Source: Chloroflexota bacterium
Lineage (GTDB): Bacteria > Chloroflexota > Anaerolineae > Anaerolineales > Villigracilaceae
Direction: 5' to 3'
DNA: 64,000 nucleotides
NCBI GenBank assembly: GCA_019873655.1
Contig: JAIOAU010000006.1
Coordinates: forward strand, 62,001 to 126,000
Part shown: positions 44,272-52,748 of the stretch, one piece after another
Layout: each line of letters opens with the position of its first letter
Numbering within the stretch: the first letter of the stretch is position 1
Program-made: the position numbers and the translations under genes
The notes under the pieces: generated by a model
The model's database searches: none
Seen by the model: the letters and a program-made list of their open reading frames with translations, nothing else
Told to the model about the DNA's origin: nothing

Positions 44272-45048
44272 ATGGATTTTTCTCCTCTTGGAGGACGCAA
44301 GCGCGTCCTTGTGTTTGCCCTGCTGGGGGGCATTTTGCTCCTGGCCGGTTCGGTCTTTGGGGTGGACTGGACCAATTATTTCCTCGGAACACAAGCGCTC
44401 TATCCGGCGATTGGCAAGCCGCTCATCACCCTGCTGGCGATGACTCTGGCGCTGCTCATCGGTCGGAATCGGCTGAGCGACCGCGACTGGGGGCTGCTCC
44501 TGGCTGCCTTCGCCTGTATGCTGCCGACCGACATTCTGATGAGCGTGGTGGCCGTCAGCCCGCAGGTCGGGGTGGGTTCGGCGGTGTTCATGGTCGGCGG
44601 CGTGCTTTCGATCCTGGCGCATCTCTTTCTCATCCTGCGGCTGGTGGGTTACGGCGCGCCGGGCTGGAAGAAGGGAGAGAGCGTGGGGTCGAATCTCTGG
44701 CTGCCGTTGGCCATCTTCGGCCTGGCGGCGCTCCTTCTGGCCGGGTTGTGGCCGCATATCGTGCGCGTCGGCCACGCGGCGATTGCCCCGGCCTACACGA
44801 CGTTCTTCTGCACCACCCTGTGGCTGGCCGCCGAGACCGTCCGCCGCCGATTGCTGCCGCGCCCGAACGCCTGGATGGCGGCCGTCGCCGCCGCCTGTTG
44901 GTTCGCCACCGAAATCACCGGCGAAATCTACAACCTCGGGCTGGGCGACCTCTCCGAGGTCATGTTCCGCATCGTTTGGGTCTTCTACGGGACGAATGTC
45001 GTCCTGTGGGCGCTGAGCGGCTATCGGTGGGAGTCGGCTTCGGCGTGA
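44272..45048 (+). CDS. Multi-pass membrane protein, possibly YhhN/TMEM86-like
   Basis: ATG 44272 is preceded by GGGAGG at good spacing; an upstream extension to 44191 is not supported. The 258-residue product has eight predicted helices. AIGKPLITLLAMTLALLIG, DRDWGLLLAAFACML and FMVGGVLSILAHLFLI resemble the three conserved regions of YhhN/TMEM86 lysoplasmalogenases, but key acidic positions are not fully matched. I therefore give the family as a possibility. It stands alone between divergent and convergent neighbours. Confidence 0.6.
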   Translation: MDFSPLGGRKRVLVFALLGGILLLAGSVFGVDWTNYFLGTQALYPAIGKPLITLLAMTLALLIGRNRLSDRDWGLLLAAFACMLPTDILMSVVAVSPQVGVGSAVFMVGGVLSILAHLFLILRLVGYGAPGWKKGESVGSNLWLPLAIFGLAALLLAGLWPHIVRVGHAAIAPAYTTFFCTTLWLAAETVRRRLLPRPNAWMAAVAAACWFATEITGEIYNLGLGDLSEVMFRIVWVFYGTNVVLWALSGYRWESASA

Positions 45049-45081
45049 GCGTCCTCTGCGCCCAGCGGGGCGCGGAAAGTC

Positions 45082-46110
45082 TCAGAGAGCGGGGGAGGCC
45101 GGCGCGGCGTAGCGCTTGAGCGCCTCCCAGCCGACCAGTTTTTTCTGTTCCTCGTCGTAGAGCCGCAGGCGCAAACTCTTCAAACTGGAGCGCAGGGTCA
45201 GGGTGGGCGGGTTTTGCAGCAACGGGTTCTCGCGGAAACATGCTTCCAGTTTGTAGTTGGGAATGCGGGCGCTCAAGTGGTGGATGTGATGGAAGCCGAT
45301 GTTGCCGGTGAACCATTGCAGGACTTTGGGCAGTTTGAAGTACGAACAGCCCTTCAGCCCGGCCTCGAAGAAGTCCCATTTCTCGTGCCGTTCCCAGTAG
45401 ACGTTCTCGAACTGGTGCTGCATGTAGAAGAGCCAGACGCCGACGGCCGTTCCCAGCCATAAGACGGGGATTTGCACCATCAGATAGGCCTTCCAGCCCA
45501 CCAGCCAGATGAGGCCGCCGATCAGGACAACCAGCGCCAGGTTGGTCCACCACACGCTGGCCCTTTCGCGCTTGCCGGTCCCGCGCCCGTAAAAGCGCTG
45601 CACGATGGCAAAGACGATCGGCGCGCCGATGATGAACATGTTGAAGGGATTGCGCATCAGGCGGTAGGCGAGTTTGCGCCACCAGGGCGCTTGCAGGTAT
45701 TCCTGAACGGTCATCGTGTACACATCGCCGACGCCGCGCCGGTCGAGGTCGCCGGCGGTGGCGTGGTGGATGGCGTGGTCGCGCCACCAGCGCGCCCAGG
45801 GGGTGAAGGTCAGGATGCCGGTGATGACGCCGACGACGTCATTGGCTTTGCGGGAGGGGAAGAACGAGCCGTGACCGCAATCGTGGAAGATGATGAACGT
45901 CCGCACCATGAAGCCAGCGGTGGGGATGGCCAGCAGCAGCGTCAGCCAGTAGGAAACCTTCAGGCTGAGGAACATCAGCGCCCAGAGAGCAAAGTACGGG
46001 ACCAGGGTGTTGATCAGTTGCCAGACAGCGCGGCGGGCGTCGGCGGTTTGATAAGGGGCGAGAATCTTTCGCAAAACGGTTTTGGGGTCTTCTAGCACAG
46101 AACTATCCAT
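45082..46110 (-). CDS. Membrane fatty-acid desaturase
   Basis: ATG 46110 lies 6 nt after GGAGG and gives 342 residues; a TTG five codons earlier is not favoured. Three histidine boxes are visible: HDCGHG (about residue 76), HAIHH (about 112) and HHIHH (about 270). These are the diiron ligands of acyl-CoA or acyl-lipid desaturases of the DesA/omega type. Four membrane helices occupy the expected positions. Adding double bonds would adjust membrane fluidity. The gene is monocistronic and diverges from the membrane-protein/regulator cassette. Confidence 0.9.
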   Translation of the reverse strand: MDSSVLEDPKTVLRKILAPYQTADARRAVWQLINTLVPYFALWALMFLSLKVSYWLTLLLAIPTAGFMVRTFIIFHDCGHGSFFPSRKANDVVGVITGILTFTPWARWWRDHAIHHATAGDLDRRGVGDVYTMTVQEYLQAPWWRKLAYRLMRNPFNMFIIGAPIVFAIVQRFYGRGTGKRERASVWWTNLALVVLIGGLIWLVGWKAYLMVQIPVLWLGTAVGVWLFYMQHQFENVYWERHEKWDFFEAGLKGCSYFKLPKVLQWFTGNIGFHHIHHLSARIPNYKLEACFRENPLLQNPPTLTLRSSLKSLRLRLYDEEQKKLVGWEALKRYAAPASPAL

Positions 46111-46252
46111 AACGCCTCCTTCCAAAAATATTCTACAACAAAGCGGCCGGGGCAGGTGATTTTTTGCGGCTTGGGTCGCATCGAATGGCGGGATTTTACG
46201 AAAAAGTTTGTATCCTTCGCGAACTGGTTTGGAGAGATTTCTCCGAAAAGAC

Positions 46253-46281
46253 TTGACTTTCCTGGCAAAAGGGTGTATTAT
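46253..46281 (+). promoter_or_regulatory. Strong promoter of the regulator/ABC cassette
   Basis: TTGACT (46253-46258) and TATTAT (46276-46281) are exactly 17 bp apart. AT-rich sequence follows (46276-46325) with the short inverted repeat ACTCT/AGAGT (46283-46299) and the direct repeat ATTACTCT (46279 and 46314). These overlap or follow the start point, the expected place for a repressor operator. Confidence 0.65.
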
Positions 46282-46335
46282 TACTCTGTATTATAGAGTT
46301 CTCTAAAATATATATTACTCTAAAGGAGATAGTGA

Positions 46336-46905
46336 ATGAACATCACTCCCGATGAAGCCCAACAAGCCCTGGCCGCCATCCAAACCATGGCGCAGAAGAC
46401 CCGCCGGGCGCTCTCCAGCAGCGGCGCGTATCTCTTCCTGATTGTCTGGGGCGCTGTCTGGCTGGTCGGATTCCTGGGCAATCAATTTCTGACCTCGCAA
46501 CACGCAGGGTATCTCTGGTTCGGGCTGGACATCGTCGGCGCGCTGCTCTCCTGGTTCATCGGCGCGCGGATGGGACGGCGCGTCCGCAGCGCTGGCGGGA
46601 GCGTCTCGGGCAAACGCATTGCCTGGTTCTGGATTCTCTTGTTCCTGTATGTCGTGGCCCTGATCGGCGTCGCCTGGCCGGTGGATGTCAAACAGATTGC
46701 TGTATTCATTGTGCTCGTCATCATGCTCGGCTGGCTGGCGATGGGACTGTTGCTCTCGATCACCTCGATCCGCCTGACGCTGGCCATCACCGCCCTGACC
46801 CTCGTCGCTTACTTCGCCTTTCCGGCCTATTTTCACTTCATCATGGCGTTTCTCGGCGGCGGCGGCATGATTGCCTTTGGAATTTACATTCGCAACAGGT
46901 GGTGA
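46336..46905 (+). CDS. Four- to five-helix membrane protein of a regulatory cassette
   Basis: This 189-residue protein has a short charged N-terminus (about 1-25) and five hydrophobic segments. It begins MNITPDEAQQALAAIQTMAQ, a pattern common among small membrane proteins encoded next to winged-helix regulators and ABC transporters. A GGAG lies upstream. The stop codon is followed 3 bp later by the regulator GTG. It is first in a four-gene run (membrane protein, regulator, ATPase, permease) with one promoter. Function unknown; it may sense or sequester the regulator. Confidence 0.78.
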   Translation: MNITPDEAQQALAAIQTMAQKTRRALSSSGAYLFLIVWGAVWLVGFLGNQFLTSQHAGYLWFGLDIVGALLSWFIGARMGRRVRSAGGSVSGKRIAWFWILLFLYVVALIGVAWPVDVKQIAVFIVLVIMLGWLAMGLLLSITSIRLTLAITALTLVAYFAFPAYFHFIMAFLGGGGMIAFGIYIRNRW

Positions 46906-46908
46906 GCC

Positions 46909-47202
46909 GTGGCCGAACTCAACGAGACTATTCACCAACCCGTGCGGCTGCGCATCATGGCGGCCCTGGTCACCCTGGACCCCGGCCAGGAACTGGAATT
47001 CACCTACCTGCGCGACCTGCTCGAGGTCACCGACGGCAACCTGGGCGCGCACCTGCGCAAACTGGAAGAGGCCGGCTATATCGCGGTCAACAAGACCTTC
47101 GTGGAACGCAAACCGCGCACCTATGTCTCGGCCACCCCGCTCGGACGTAAGGTGTTCCGGGAGCATGTGGCGGCGCTGGAGTCGATTCTGAAAAACAAGT
47201 GA
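46909..47202 (+). CDS. Winged-helix transcriptional regulator (ArsR/HTH_34-like)
   Basis: GTG 46909 starts a 97-residue one-domain winged helix: NETIHQPVRLRIMAALVTLD, EVTDGNLGAHLRKLEEAGYI (recognition helix) and the wing VERKPRTYVSATPLGR. It resembles the small regulators that control adjacent ABC transporters. No effector domain is visible, so its ligand would bind the DNA-binding domain or a partner. The operator repeats around 46283-46325 are the likely target. It ends 8 bp before the ATPase gene. Confidence 0.88.
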   Translation: MAELNETIHQPVRLRIMAALVTLDPGQELEFTYLRDLLEVTDGNLGAHLRKLEEAGYIAVNKTFVERKPRTYVSATPLGRKVFREHVAALESILKNK

Positions 47203-47210
47203 GGGAAGAG

Positions 47211-48134
47211 ATGGAAACGATTGTGCAAGTGCAAGGACTTCGAAAAACCTATGGCGCGACCGTCGCCGTGGATGACATCTCGTTCGTCGTCCACGAGGGC
47301 GAAATCTTTGGCATGGTCGGGCCGAACGGGGCGGGCAAAACCACCACCATCGAATGCCTGGAGGGCCTGCGCAAACCGGACGCCGGGACGGTGCGCGTCC
47401 TCGGCGTGGATCCCCAGCAGGAGGGCCAGACCCTGCGCCTGCGCGCCGGCATGCAGTTGCAGCAGTCCAACCTGCCCGACCGGATGAAGGTCTGGGAGGC
47501 GCTCGACCTGTACGCTTCGTTCTACCCCAAGCCGCTCGACTGGCGCGACCTGCTCGTCCAACTCGGCCTGGAAGAAAAACGGAACACCCCCTTTGGGAAA
47601 CTCTCCGGTGGACAGAAACAGCGCCTCTTCATCGCCCTGGCGCTCCTGCCCGACCCGCAACTGGTCTTCCTGGACGAACTGACCACCGGCCTCGACCCGC
47701 AGGCGCGCCGCGCCATCTGGGACCTGGTGCGCGACGTCCGCGCCCGCGGCAAGACGGTCATCCTGACCACCCACTTCATGGAAGAAGCCGAACGCCTGTG
47801 CGACCGCGTCGCCATCCTCGACCGCGGCAAGATCGTAGCGCTGGATACGCCGGAGGCTTTGATTCGCGCTTTGGGCGCGGAGGAGCGCGTCGTCTTCCAC
47901 ATCGAGGGGAATTTGCCCCCGGCGTTCGCCTCGGCTCTCTCGGAGGGGACGCGCCTCGAGGTCCAGGGCGAGCGGGCGACGGTGTACAGCCGCAACGGAC
48001 GGCAGGTCCCGCTGGTGGTCGAGGTAGTCGGCCTCCTCTCGGCGCAGGGAATCCGATACCGGGACCTGCGCACCGAGCAGCCCAATCTGGAAGATGTCTT
48101 CCTGAGCCTGACGGGTCGGGAGATGAGGGATTGA
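47211..48134 (+). CDS. ABC-2-type exporter ATPase
   Basis: ATG 47211 with GGGAAGAG upstream starts a 307-residue ABC ATPase. Walker A GPNGAGKT lies at residues 37-44, the signature is LSGGQKQRL, the Walker B LVFLDELTTGLDPQARR, and the switch histidine is in LTTHF. The C-terminal 80 residues form the extension usual in drug and polysaccharide exporters. It pairs with the permease gene 60 bp downstream; the gap holds a CCGTTTC/GAAACG hairpin and no obvious promoter. Substrate unknown. Confidence 0.94.
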   Translation: METIVQVQGLRKTYGATVAVDDISFVVHEGEIFGMVGPNGAGKTTTIECLEGLRKPDAGTVRVLGVDPQQEGQTLRLRAGMQLQQSNLPDRMKVWEALDLYASFYPKPLDWRDLLVQLGLEEKRNTPFGKLSGGQKQRLFIALALLPDPQLVFLDELTTGLDPQARRAIWDLVRDVRARGKTVILTTHFMEEAERLCDRVAILDRGKIVALDTPEALIRALGAEERVVFHIEGNLPPAFASALSEGTRLEVQGERATVYSRNGRQVPLVVEVVGLLSAQGIRYRDLRTEQPNLEDVFLSLTGREMRD

Positions 48135-48194
48135 ATTTCTCGAAGGCCCCGTTTCTTTCGAGGAAACGAGTCCTTCTCAAGGAGAGATGCAAAG

Positions 48195-48938
48195 ATGAAA
48201 AGCCTGTGGAAAATGACCTGGATGGAAGCCAAACTGTTCTTGCGCGAGCCATTTGGCACCTTTTTTACCCTGGCCTTTCCGCTGATGATGCTGTTCCTTT
48301 TTGGGAGCATCTACGGCAACGAACCCAGCCCGCTGTTCGGAGGCCGGGGGACGATTGACATCTCCCTGCCGTCCTACACGGCGATGATTATTGCGACCAC
48401 CGGCCTGATGTCCACGACGATCACCATTGCGATGTACCGCGAGTACGGCATCCTGCGCCGCCTGCGCACCACGCCGGTCAGTCCGCTGGTCATCCTGGGC
48501 GCGCAGGTGATTGTCCTGTTCCTGATGACGGCCGCCGGCATGATGCTGCTTTTGCTGGCGGGAAAACTGGTCTACCATGTGCAGTTCGAGGGCAATGCCC
48601 TCAGCCTGCTGGCCGGTTTTACGCTGGCGAGTCTGAGTTTCTTCGGGATTGGCTTTTTCCTGGCGGGGATCGTTCCCACGCCGCGCACGGCGCAGATTGT
48701 CGGCATGGTGCTGTTGTATCCGATGATCTTCCTCTCCGGGGCCGGTTTCCCGCGCGAATTGCTGCCGGCGACCATCCAAAAGATCGCGACGTTCCTGCCG
48801 CTCACTTACGTGGTCAACCTGCTGCGCGGCCTGTGGTTCGGAGAGGCCTGGAGCCAGCATGTCACCGATGTGGCCGTCCTGGCGGTCGCCCTGGTCGTAG
48901 GAGTGCTGGCCTCCTCCAGGCTGTTTCGATGGGAGTGA
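48195..48938 (+). CDS. ABC-2-type exporter permease
   Basis: This 247-residue ABC-2 permease has six membrane helices. The N-terminal amphipathic helix (KMTWMEAKLFLREPFGTFFT) and the coupling segment REYGILRRLRTTPVSPLVI are typical, as is the LSGAGFPRELLPATIQKI re-entrant region. It is the last gene of the cassette and would export a small molecule or lipid with the upstream ATPase. GGAGAG precedes ATG 48195. The SbcC-like gene begins 43 bp later behind its own extended -10. Confidence 0.92.
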   Translation: MKSLWKMTWMEAKLFLREPFGTFFTLAFPLMMLFLFGSIYGNEPSPLFGGRGTIDISLPSYTAMIIATTGLMSTTITIAMYREYGILRRLRTTPVSPLVILGAQVIVLFLMTAAGMMLLLLAGKLVYHVQFEGNALSLLAGFTLASLSFFGIGFFLAGIVPTPRTAQIVGMVLLYPMIFLSGAGFPRELLPATIQKIATFLPLTYVVNLLRGLWFGEAWSQHVTDVAVLAVALVVGVLASSRLFRWE

Positions 48939-48968
48939 ACCGGCAACGGGAGGACGTCCCTGGGATGG

Positions 48969-48974
48969 TAAAAT
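48969..48974 (+). promoter_or_regulatory. Extended -10 box giving a probable leaderless mRNA
   Basis: TAAAAT preceded by TGG ends 6 nt before GTG 48981, the same spacing as at 33011-33016. Confidence 0.5.
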
Positions 48975-48980
48975 TACGGT

Positions 48981-51035
48981 GTGATTCCCGTTCATCTGCG
49001 ACTTGCTGGTTTCCTCTCCTACCGCGAGCCGGCCGAAATCGACTTCACCACCTTCGACCTGGCCTGCATTTCCGGCCATAACGGGGCGGGGAAGTCCTCG
49101 CTGCTCGACGCCATCACCTGGGCGCTCTTCGGCCAGGCCCGCAAACGCGACGATTCGCTCGTCAACAGCCACCCGGCGGTCAAGGCCGCCGAGGTGGCCT
49201 TTACGTTCCAGTACGAGGGCAATCTGTACCGCGTCCTCCGCAGCCTGCCGCGCGGCAAGCCGACTCAACTGGAGTTCCAGATTTCCGACGGCGGGACCTG
49301 GCGGCCCCTCACCGAGCGCACCGGCCGCGAGACGCAGGCGCGCATCGAACAGACGCTGCGCCTCGACTACGAGACCTTCGTCAACGCGGCCTTCTTCTTG
49401 CAGGGCAAAGCCGACCAGTTCGCCCAGCAGACGCCCGGACGGCGCAAGGAAATCCTGGGCAGCATCCTCGGCTTGGAGGTCTGGGAGGCCTACCGCGAGC
49501 GCGCCGCCGAGCGGCGCAAGGCCGTCGAGGGCGAGTTGGCGGCCGTGGATGGCCGTCTGCAGGAGATCGAAGCCGAACTGGCCGAGGAGCCGCAGCGCCG
49601 GCAGCGCTTGGCGGAACTGGAAGCCGAATTGGCGCGGCTGACGGCCGTCCGCAAGACGCAGGAGGCTGCTCTGGAAAGTCTGCGCAAGGCGGCGGCCTCG
49701 AAGGTCGCGGCCGAGAAGGCGCGTTTGGAGGAAGAACGGCGCGCCCTGCAGGAACAGGAGCAATCCGTCCGCCAGCAGGCGCGGGCGCTGTCCGATCTGG
49801 AAGCGCGCCTGAAGGACGCCCAGGCCGCCCTCCAGGCCGCCGAACAGACCCTGGCCCAACGCCCCGCCTTCGAGAGCGAGCGGACGGCCGCCCGCGAACA
49901 GTTCGGCCAGTTGAAGGCCGAGAACGAGTGGCTCAAGGCGGCCATGGACGACCTCAAAGCGCGCCTCGACCAGTTGGCGGCGGCCAAGGACGCGGCGGTC
50001 TGTCCGCTGTGCGGCCAGCCCTTGAGCCAGACTCACCTGCAGAGCACCCTGGCGCAGTTGGAGGCGGAGGGCAAAGAAAAGGGGGATCGCTTCCGCGCCA
50101 ACAAAGCCCGCATGGACGAACTCGTCCAGCAGATGCGCGTCCAAGAACAGCAGGCCGCCCGCTTCGAGGAGGCCGAGCGCGAACGCCTGAGGGCTTCGAA
50201 CATGGCTGCCCAGTTCGGCGAACGCCTGGAGGCCATCCGCAAGGCGGTCGAGGCCTGGGAGGCGGGCGGCGCGCAGCGCCTCGCCCAGGTGGAGGCCCTG
50301 CTCTCGAGCGAGGAATATCTGCGCCAGCAGGAAGTCCCGGCCGCGGACCTCCAGCAGGCCGAGCGGGTCTTGCTCGATTTGCAGGAGCAGGAGAACCGCC
50401 TGAATCAGGAGGTCGGCGCGGCGCGCCAGAAGGTGAACGTCCTCGACGACCTGCGGGCGCGCCGGCAGCGTTTGCAGGCCGAGCGCGAAGCCTCCGCCCG
50501 GCAGGTTGGCCGCTACAAAGTCCTCGAACGCGCCTTCGGGCGGGATGGCGTCCCGGCCCTGCTGATCGAACAGGCCTTGCCCGAGATCGAGGCGCGCGCC
50601 AATGAGTTGCTCGACCGTCTCTCGGACGGCAGCATGTCGGTCCGCTTCGTCACCCAAGCCGGTTACAAGGACAAGAAGCGCGACGACCTGCGCGAGACCC
50701 TCGAGATTCAAATCAGCGACGGGGCCGGGCAGCGCGATTACGAATTATTCTCCGGCGGCGAGGCCTTCCGGGTCAACTTCGCCATCCGCCTGGCGCTCTC
50801 GCAGGTGCTGGCCGGCCGCAAGGGCGCCCGCCTGCAAACCCTCATCATTGACGAAGGCTTCGGGTCGCAGGACGCCCAGGGCCGTCAGCGGCTGATCGAG
50901 GCCATCAACGCCGTGCACGGCGATTTCGCCAAGATTCTGGTCATCACCCACATGGACGAACTCAAGGACGCCTTCCCCACCCGCATCGAGGTCGAGAAGA
51001 CCGAGCGGGGGTCGCAGGTGAAGGTGATCGGATGA
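48981..51035 (+). CDS. SbcC/Rad50-like SMC-family ATPase
   Basis: GTG 48981 begins a 684-residue SMC-type protein. The N-terminal Walker A is GHNGAGKSS (about residue 32), the C-terminal signature is ELFSGGEAFRVNFAIRLALS, and the Walker B is LIIDEGFGSQD. Two long coiled arms flank a zinc hook CPLCGQPL at Cys341-Cys344, the tetramerising tip of Rad50/SbcC. Length is well below E. coli SbcC (over 1,000 residues), so the arms are short. The nuclease partner SbcD/Mre11 is not adjacent; the phosphoesterases at 38830 and 42740 do not look like it. The downstream gene overlaps by 4 bp. Confidence 0.88.
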   Translation: MIPVHLRLAGFLSYREPAEIDFTTFDLACISGHNGAGKSSLLDAITWALFGQARKRDDSLVNSHPAVKAAEVAFTFQYEGNLYRVLRSLPRGKPTQLEFQISDGGTWRPLTERTGRETQARIEQTLRLDYETFVNAAFFLQGKADQFAQQTPGRRKEILGSILGLEVWEAYRERAAERRKAVEGELAAVDGRLQEIEAELAEEPQRRQRLAELEAELARLTAVRKTQEAALESLRKAAASKVAAEKARLEEERRALQEQEQSVRQQARALSDLEARLKDAQAALQAAEQTLAQRPAFESERTAAREQFGQLKAENEWLKAAMDDLKARLDQLAAAKDAAVCPLCGQPLSQTHLQSTLAQLEAEGKEKGDRFRANKARMDELVQQMRVQEQQAARFEEAERERLRASNMAAQFGERLEAIRKAVEAWEAGGAQRLAQVEALLSSEEYLRQQEVPAADLQQAERVLLDLQEQENRLNQEVGAARQKVNVLDDLRARRQRLQAEREASARQVGRYKVLERAFGRDGVPALLIEQALPEIEARANELLDRLSDGSMSVRFVTQAGYKDKKRDDLRETLEIQISDGAGQRDYELFSGGEAFRVNFAIRLALSQVLAGRKGARLQTLIIDEGFGSQDAQGRQRLIEAINAVHGDFAKILVITHMDELKDAFPTRIEVEKTERGSQVKVIG

Positions 51036-52210
51036 GCGGGGCGCTCCTGGCCCTTTTCTCGACCCTGGCCTGCTTGATCGGCGCCGTCATCGTCACCTGG
51101 CTGCACAACCAGCACCAGATGAACATCGTCGTCCGGCCGGTTGCGCCGCCCCGGCGCGGGCCGCGCCTCTCGGTCATCGTCCCGGCCCGCGACGAGGAAC
51201 GCAACATCCGGCGCTGCGTCGAGGCCCTCCTGGCGCAGACCTGGCCGGACTACGAGGTGCTGGTCCTGGACGACCGCTCGAGCGACGCCACCCCCCGCAT
51301 CCTGGCTGAACTGGCCGGGCGCGATCCCCGCCTGCGCGTTTTGCGCGGCGCCGACCTACCCCCCGGCTGGGCCGGCAAACCCCACGCGTTGCACCAGGCC
51401 GCCGCCCAGGCGCGCGGCGAGTGGCTCTGTTTCGTGGATGCCGACACCTTCCTCGCCCCCGAGGCGCTGGCGTCCGTCTACGCCGCGGCGCAGGAGCAGC
51501 AGGCCGACCTGTTCACGCTCATGACCGCCCAGGAGATCAAGACCTTTTGGGAGCGGGTCATCCTGCCGCTGGTGTTCACGGCGCTCTCGGTCGGTTTCGC
51601 GCCGCGCAAGGTCAACGATCCGAAGCGCAAGGACGCCATTGCCAACGGGCAGTTCATCTTCATCCGGCGGGCGGTGTACGAGGCCGTGGGCGGGCACGCC
51701 GCCATCAAGAATTCCATCGTGGAGGACAAAGACCTGGCCGTCCTGGTCAAGCGGGCCGGCTATCGGCTGGTGGTGGCCGACGGGCGGCAGGTCGCCTCGA
51801 CCCGCATGTACACCTCGCTGCCCGAGATGTGGGAGGGCTGGACGAAGAACATCTTCCTCGGCCTGAAAGGCTCGGCCGGGATGCTCCTGCTGGGCGCTTT
51901 TGGGGCTTTTCTCAGCCTGATGGCCGCCCTCGTGCTGCCGCTCTGGCTGGCGGGCGGCCTGGCCTGGTTCGCCGCTGGCGGCGGGTCCGCGGCGCTGCTG
52001 ACGGCGCTCGAGGCGGCTCTGCTGTGGGGCTATCTCATCTTCTGGCGCGTCCTGGCGCTGCGGAGCATGGACGTGCCGCCCCTCTATGCCCTGACCGTCC
52101 CGCTGGGGGCGGCCGTCTTTGCGGCGATGATGTTCGCCTCGGCCTGGAAGGTGCTCTCCGGCCGGGGCGTCACCTGGAAGGGCCGGCGCTATCGCCGAAA
52201 TGTGACCTAA
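51032..52210 (+). CDS. Family 2 membrane glycosyltransferase (HpnB/CrtQ-like)
   Basis: This 392-residue GT2 enzyme has one N-terminal helix (about 5-25). The catalytic domain has VIVPARDEERNIRRCVEALL, VLDDRSSDAT, FVDADTFLAPEAL and the EDKDLAVLVKRAGY acceptor motif. Three or four C-terminal helices follow. It resembles hopanoid-linked HpnB and carotenoid glycosyltransferases. It overlaps the SbcC-like gene by 4 bp, an unusual partnership. Its 3' end contains the Crp-type operator of nrfHA: the stop codon is inside the operator's spacer. Confidence 0.87.
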   Translation: MSGALLALFSTLACLIGAVIVTWLHNQHQMNIVVRPVAPPRRGPRLSVIVPARDEERNIRRCVEALLAQTWPDYEVLVLDDRSSDATPRILAELAGRDPRLRVLRGADLPPGWAGKPHALHQAAAQARGEWLCFVDADTFLAPEALASVYAAAQEQQADLFTLMTAQEIKTFWERVILPLVFTALSVGFAPRKVNDPKRKDAIANGQFIFIRRAVYEAVGGHAAIKNSIVEDKDLAVLVKRAGYRLVVADGRQVASTRMYTSLPEMWEGWTKNIFLGLKGSAGMLLLGAFGAFLSLMAALVLPLWLAGGLAWFAAGGGSAALLTALEAALLWGYLIFWRVLALRSMDVPPLYALTVPLGAAVFAAMMFASAWKVLSGRGVTWKGRRYRRNVT

Positions 52211-52216
52211 GTCACA
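52201..52216 (+). promoter_or_regulatory. Crp/Fnr-type operator for nrfHA
   Basis: TGTGA-N6-TCACA, a perfect palindromic half-site pair. Its centre (52208.5) lies about 40.5 bp before the start predicted from the TACAAT box, the class II activation position. It overlaps the stop codon of the upstream glycosyltransferase gene. Confidence 0.72.
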
Positions 52217-52236
52217 AATTTATTCCACGGATTTGC

Positions 52237-52242
52237 TACAAT
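52237..52242 (+). promoter_or_regulatory. -10 box of nrfHA
   Basis: TACAAT at 52237-52242 predicts a start near 52249, 2 bp before the chosen ATG. No -35 box is present 17 bp upstream, as expected for activator-dependent promoters. Confidence 0.55.
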
Positions 52243-52250
52243 AGAGGGTG

Positions 52251-52748
52251 ATGAAAACGTTTGCCGCCCATTGGCCGCTGGTTGTTGGCTTGCTGGCGCT
52301 GGTCGCTGCGCTGGGCGTGTTCGCCTGGGCGAGCGACGCGCCGGCCTATGCCGGCCACGAACCTGCCACCTGCAACAATTGCCACGTCATGCACGACGCC
52401 TACGAGAACTGGTTCCACGCCCCGCACCAACGCTGGGCGGTCTGCACCGACTGCCACCTGCCGCACGAGAATTTTATCGCCTACTGGTACGAGAAGGGCC
52501 GTTCCGGATTCCATGATGTCCTCGTCTTCTCGACCGGGACCTACCCGGAGCGCATTCGCGCCACCGAGCGGACGCGCCGCATCATCCAGTCCAACTGCAT
52601 CCGCTGCCACCTGGACGCGGTCGAGAGCATCGTCATGGCGCCCCAGCCCTTCGAGCGTCCCTGTTGGGAGTGCCATCGGGACGTGGCCCACGGAGAGCGC
52701 GGCCTCTCGCAGTCCCCCTATCACGATGAGGAGGTGTACCACCGATGA
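52251..52748 (+). CDS. nrfH: Tetraheme cytochrome NrfH, quinol dehydrogenase subunit
   Basis: I use ATG 52251; GTG 52248 is also in frame and closer to the -10. The 165-residue protein has one N-terminal membrane anchor (about 7-27) and four heme sites: CNNCH, CTDCH, CIRCH and CWECH beginning at Cys41, 65, 116 and 138. NrfH takes electrons from menaquinol and passes them to NrfA. The spacing CNNCHVMHDAYENWFHAPH is typical. It overlaps nrfA by 4 bp. Expression is likely controlled by a Crp/Fnr protein at 52201-52216. Heme is attached by the ccm system at the other end of the window. Confidence 0.96.
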   Translation: MKTFAAHWPLVVGLLALVAALGVFAWASDAPAYAGHEPATCNNCHVMHDAYENWFHAPHQRWAVCTDCHLPHENFIAYWYEKGRSGFHDVLVFSTGTYPERIRATERTRRIIQSNCIRCHLDAVESIVMAPQPFERPCWECHRDVAHGERGLSQSPYHDEEVYHR

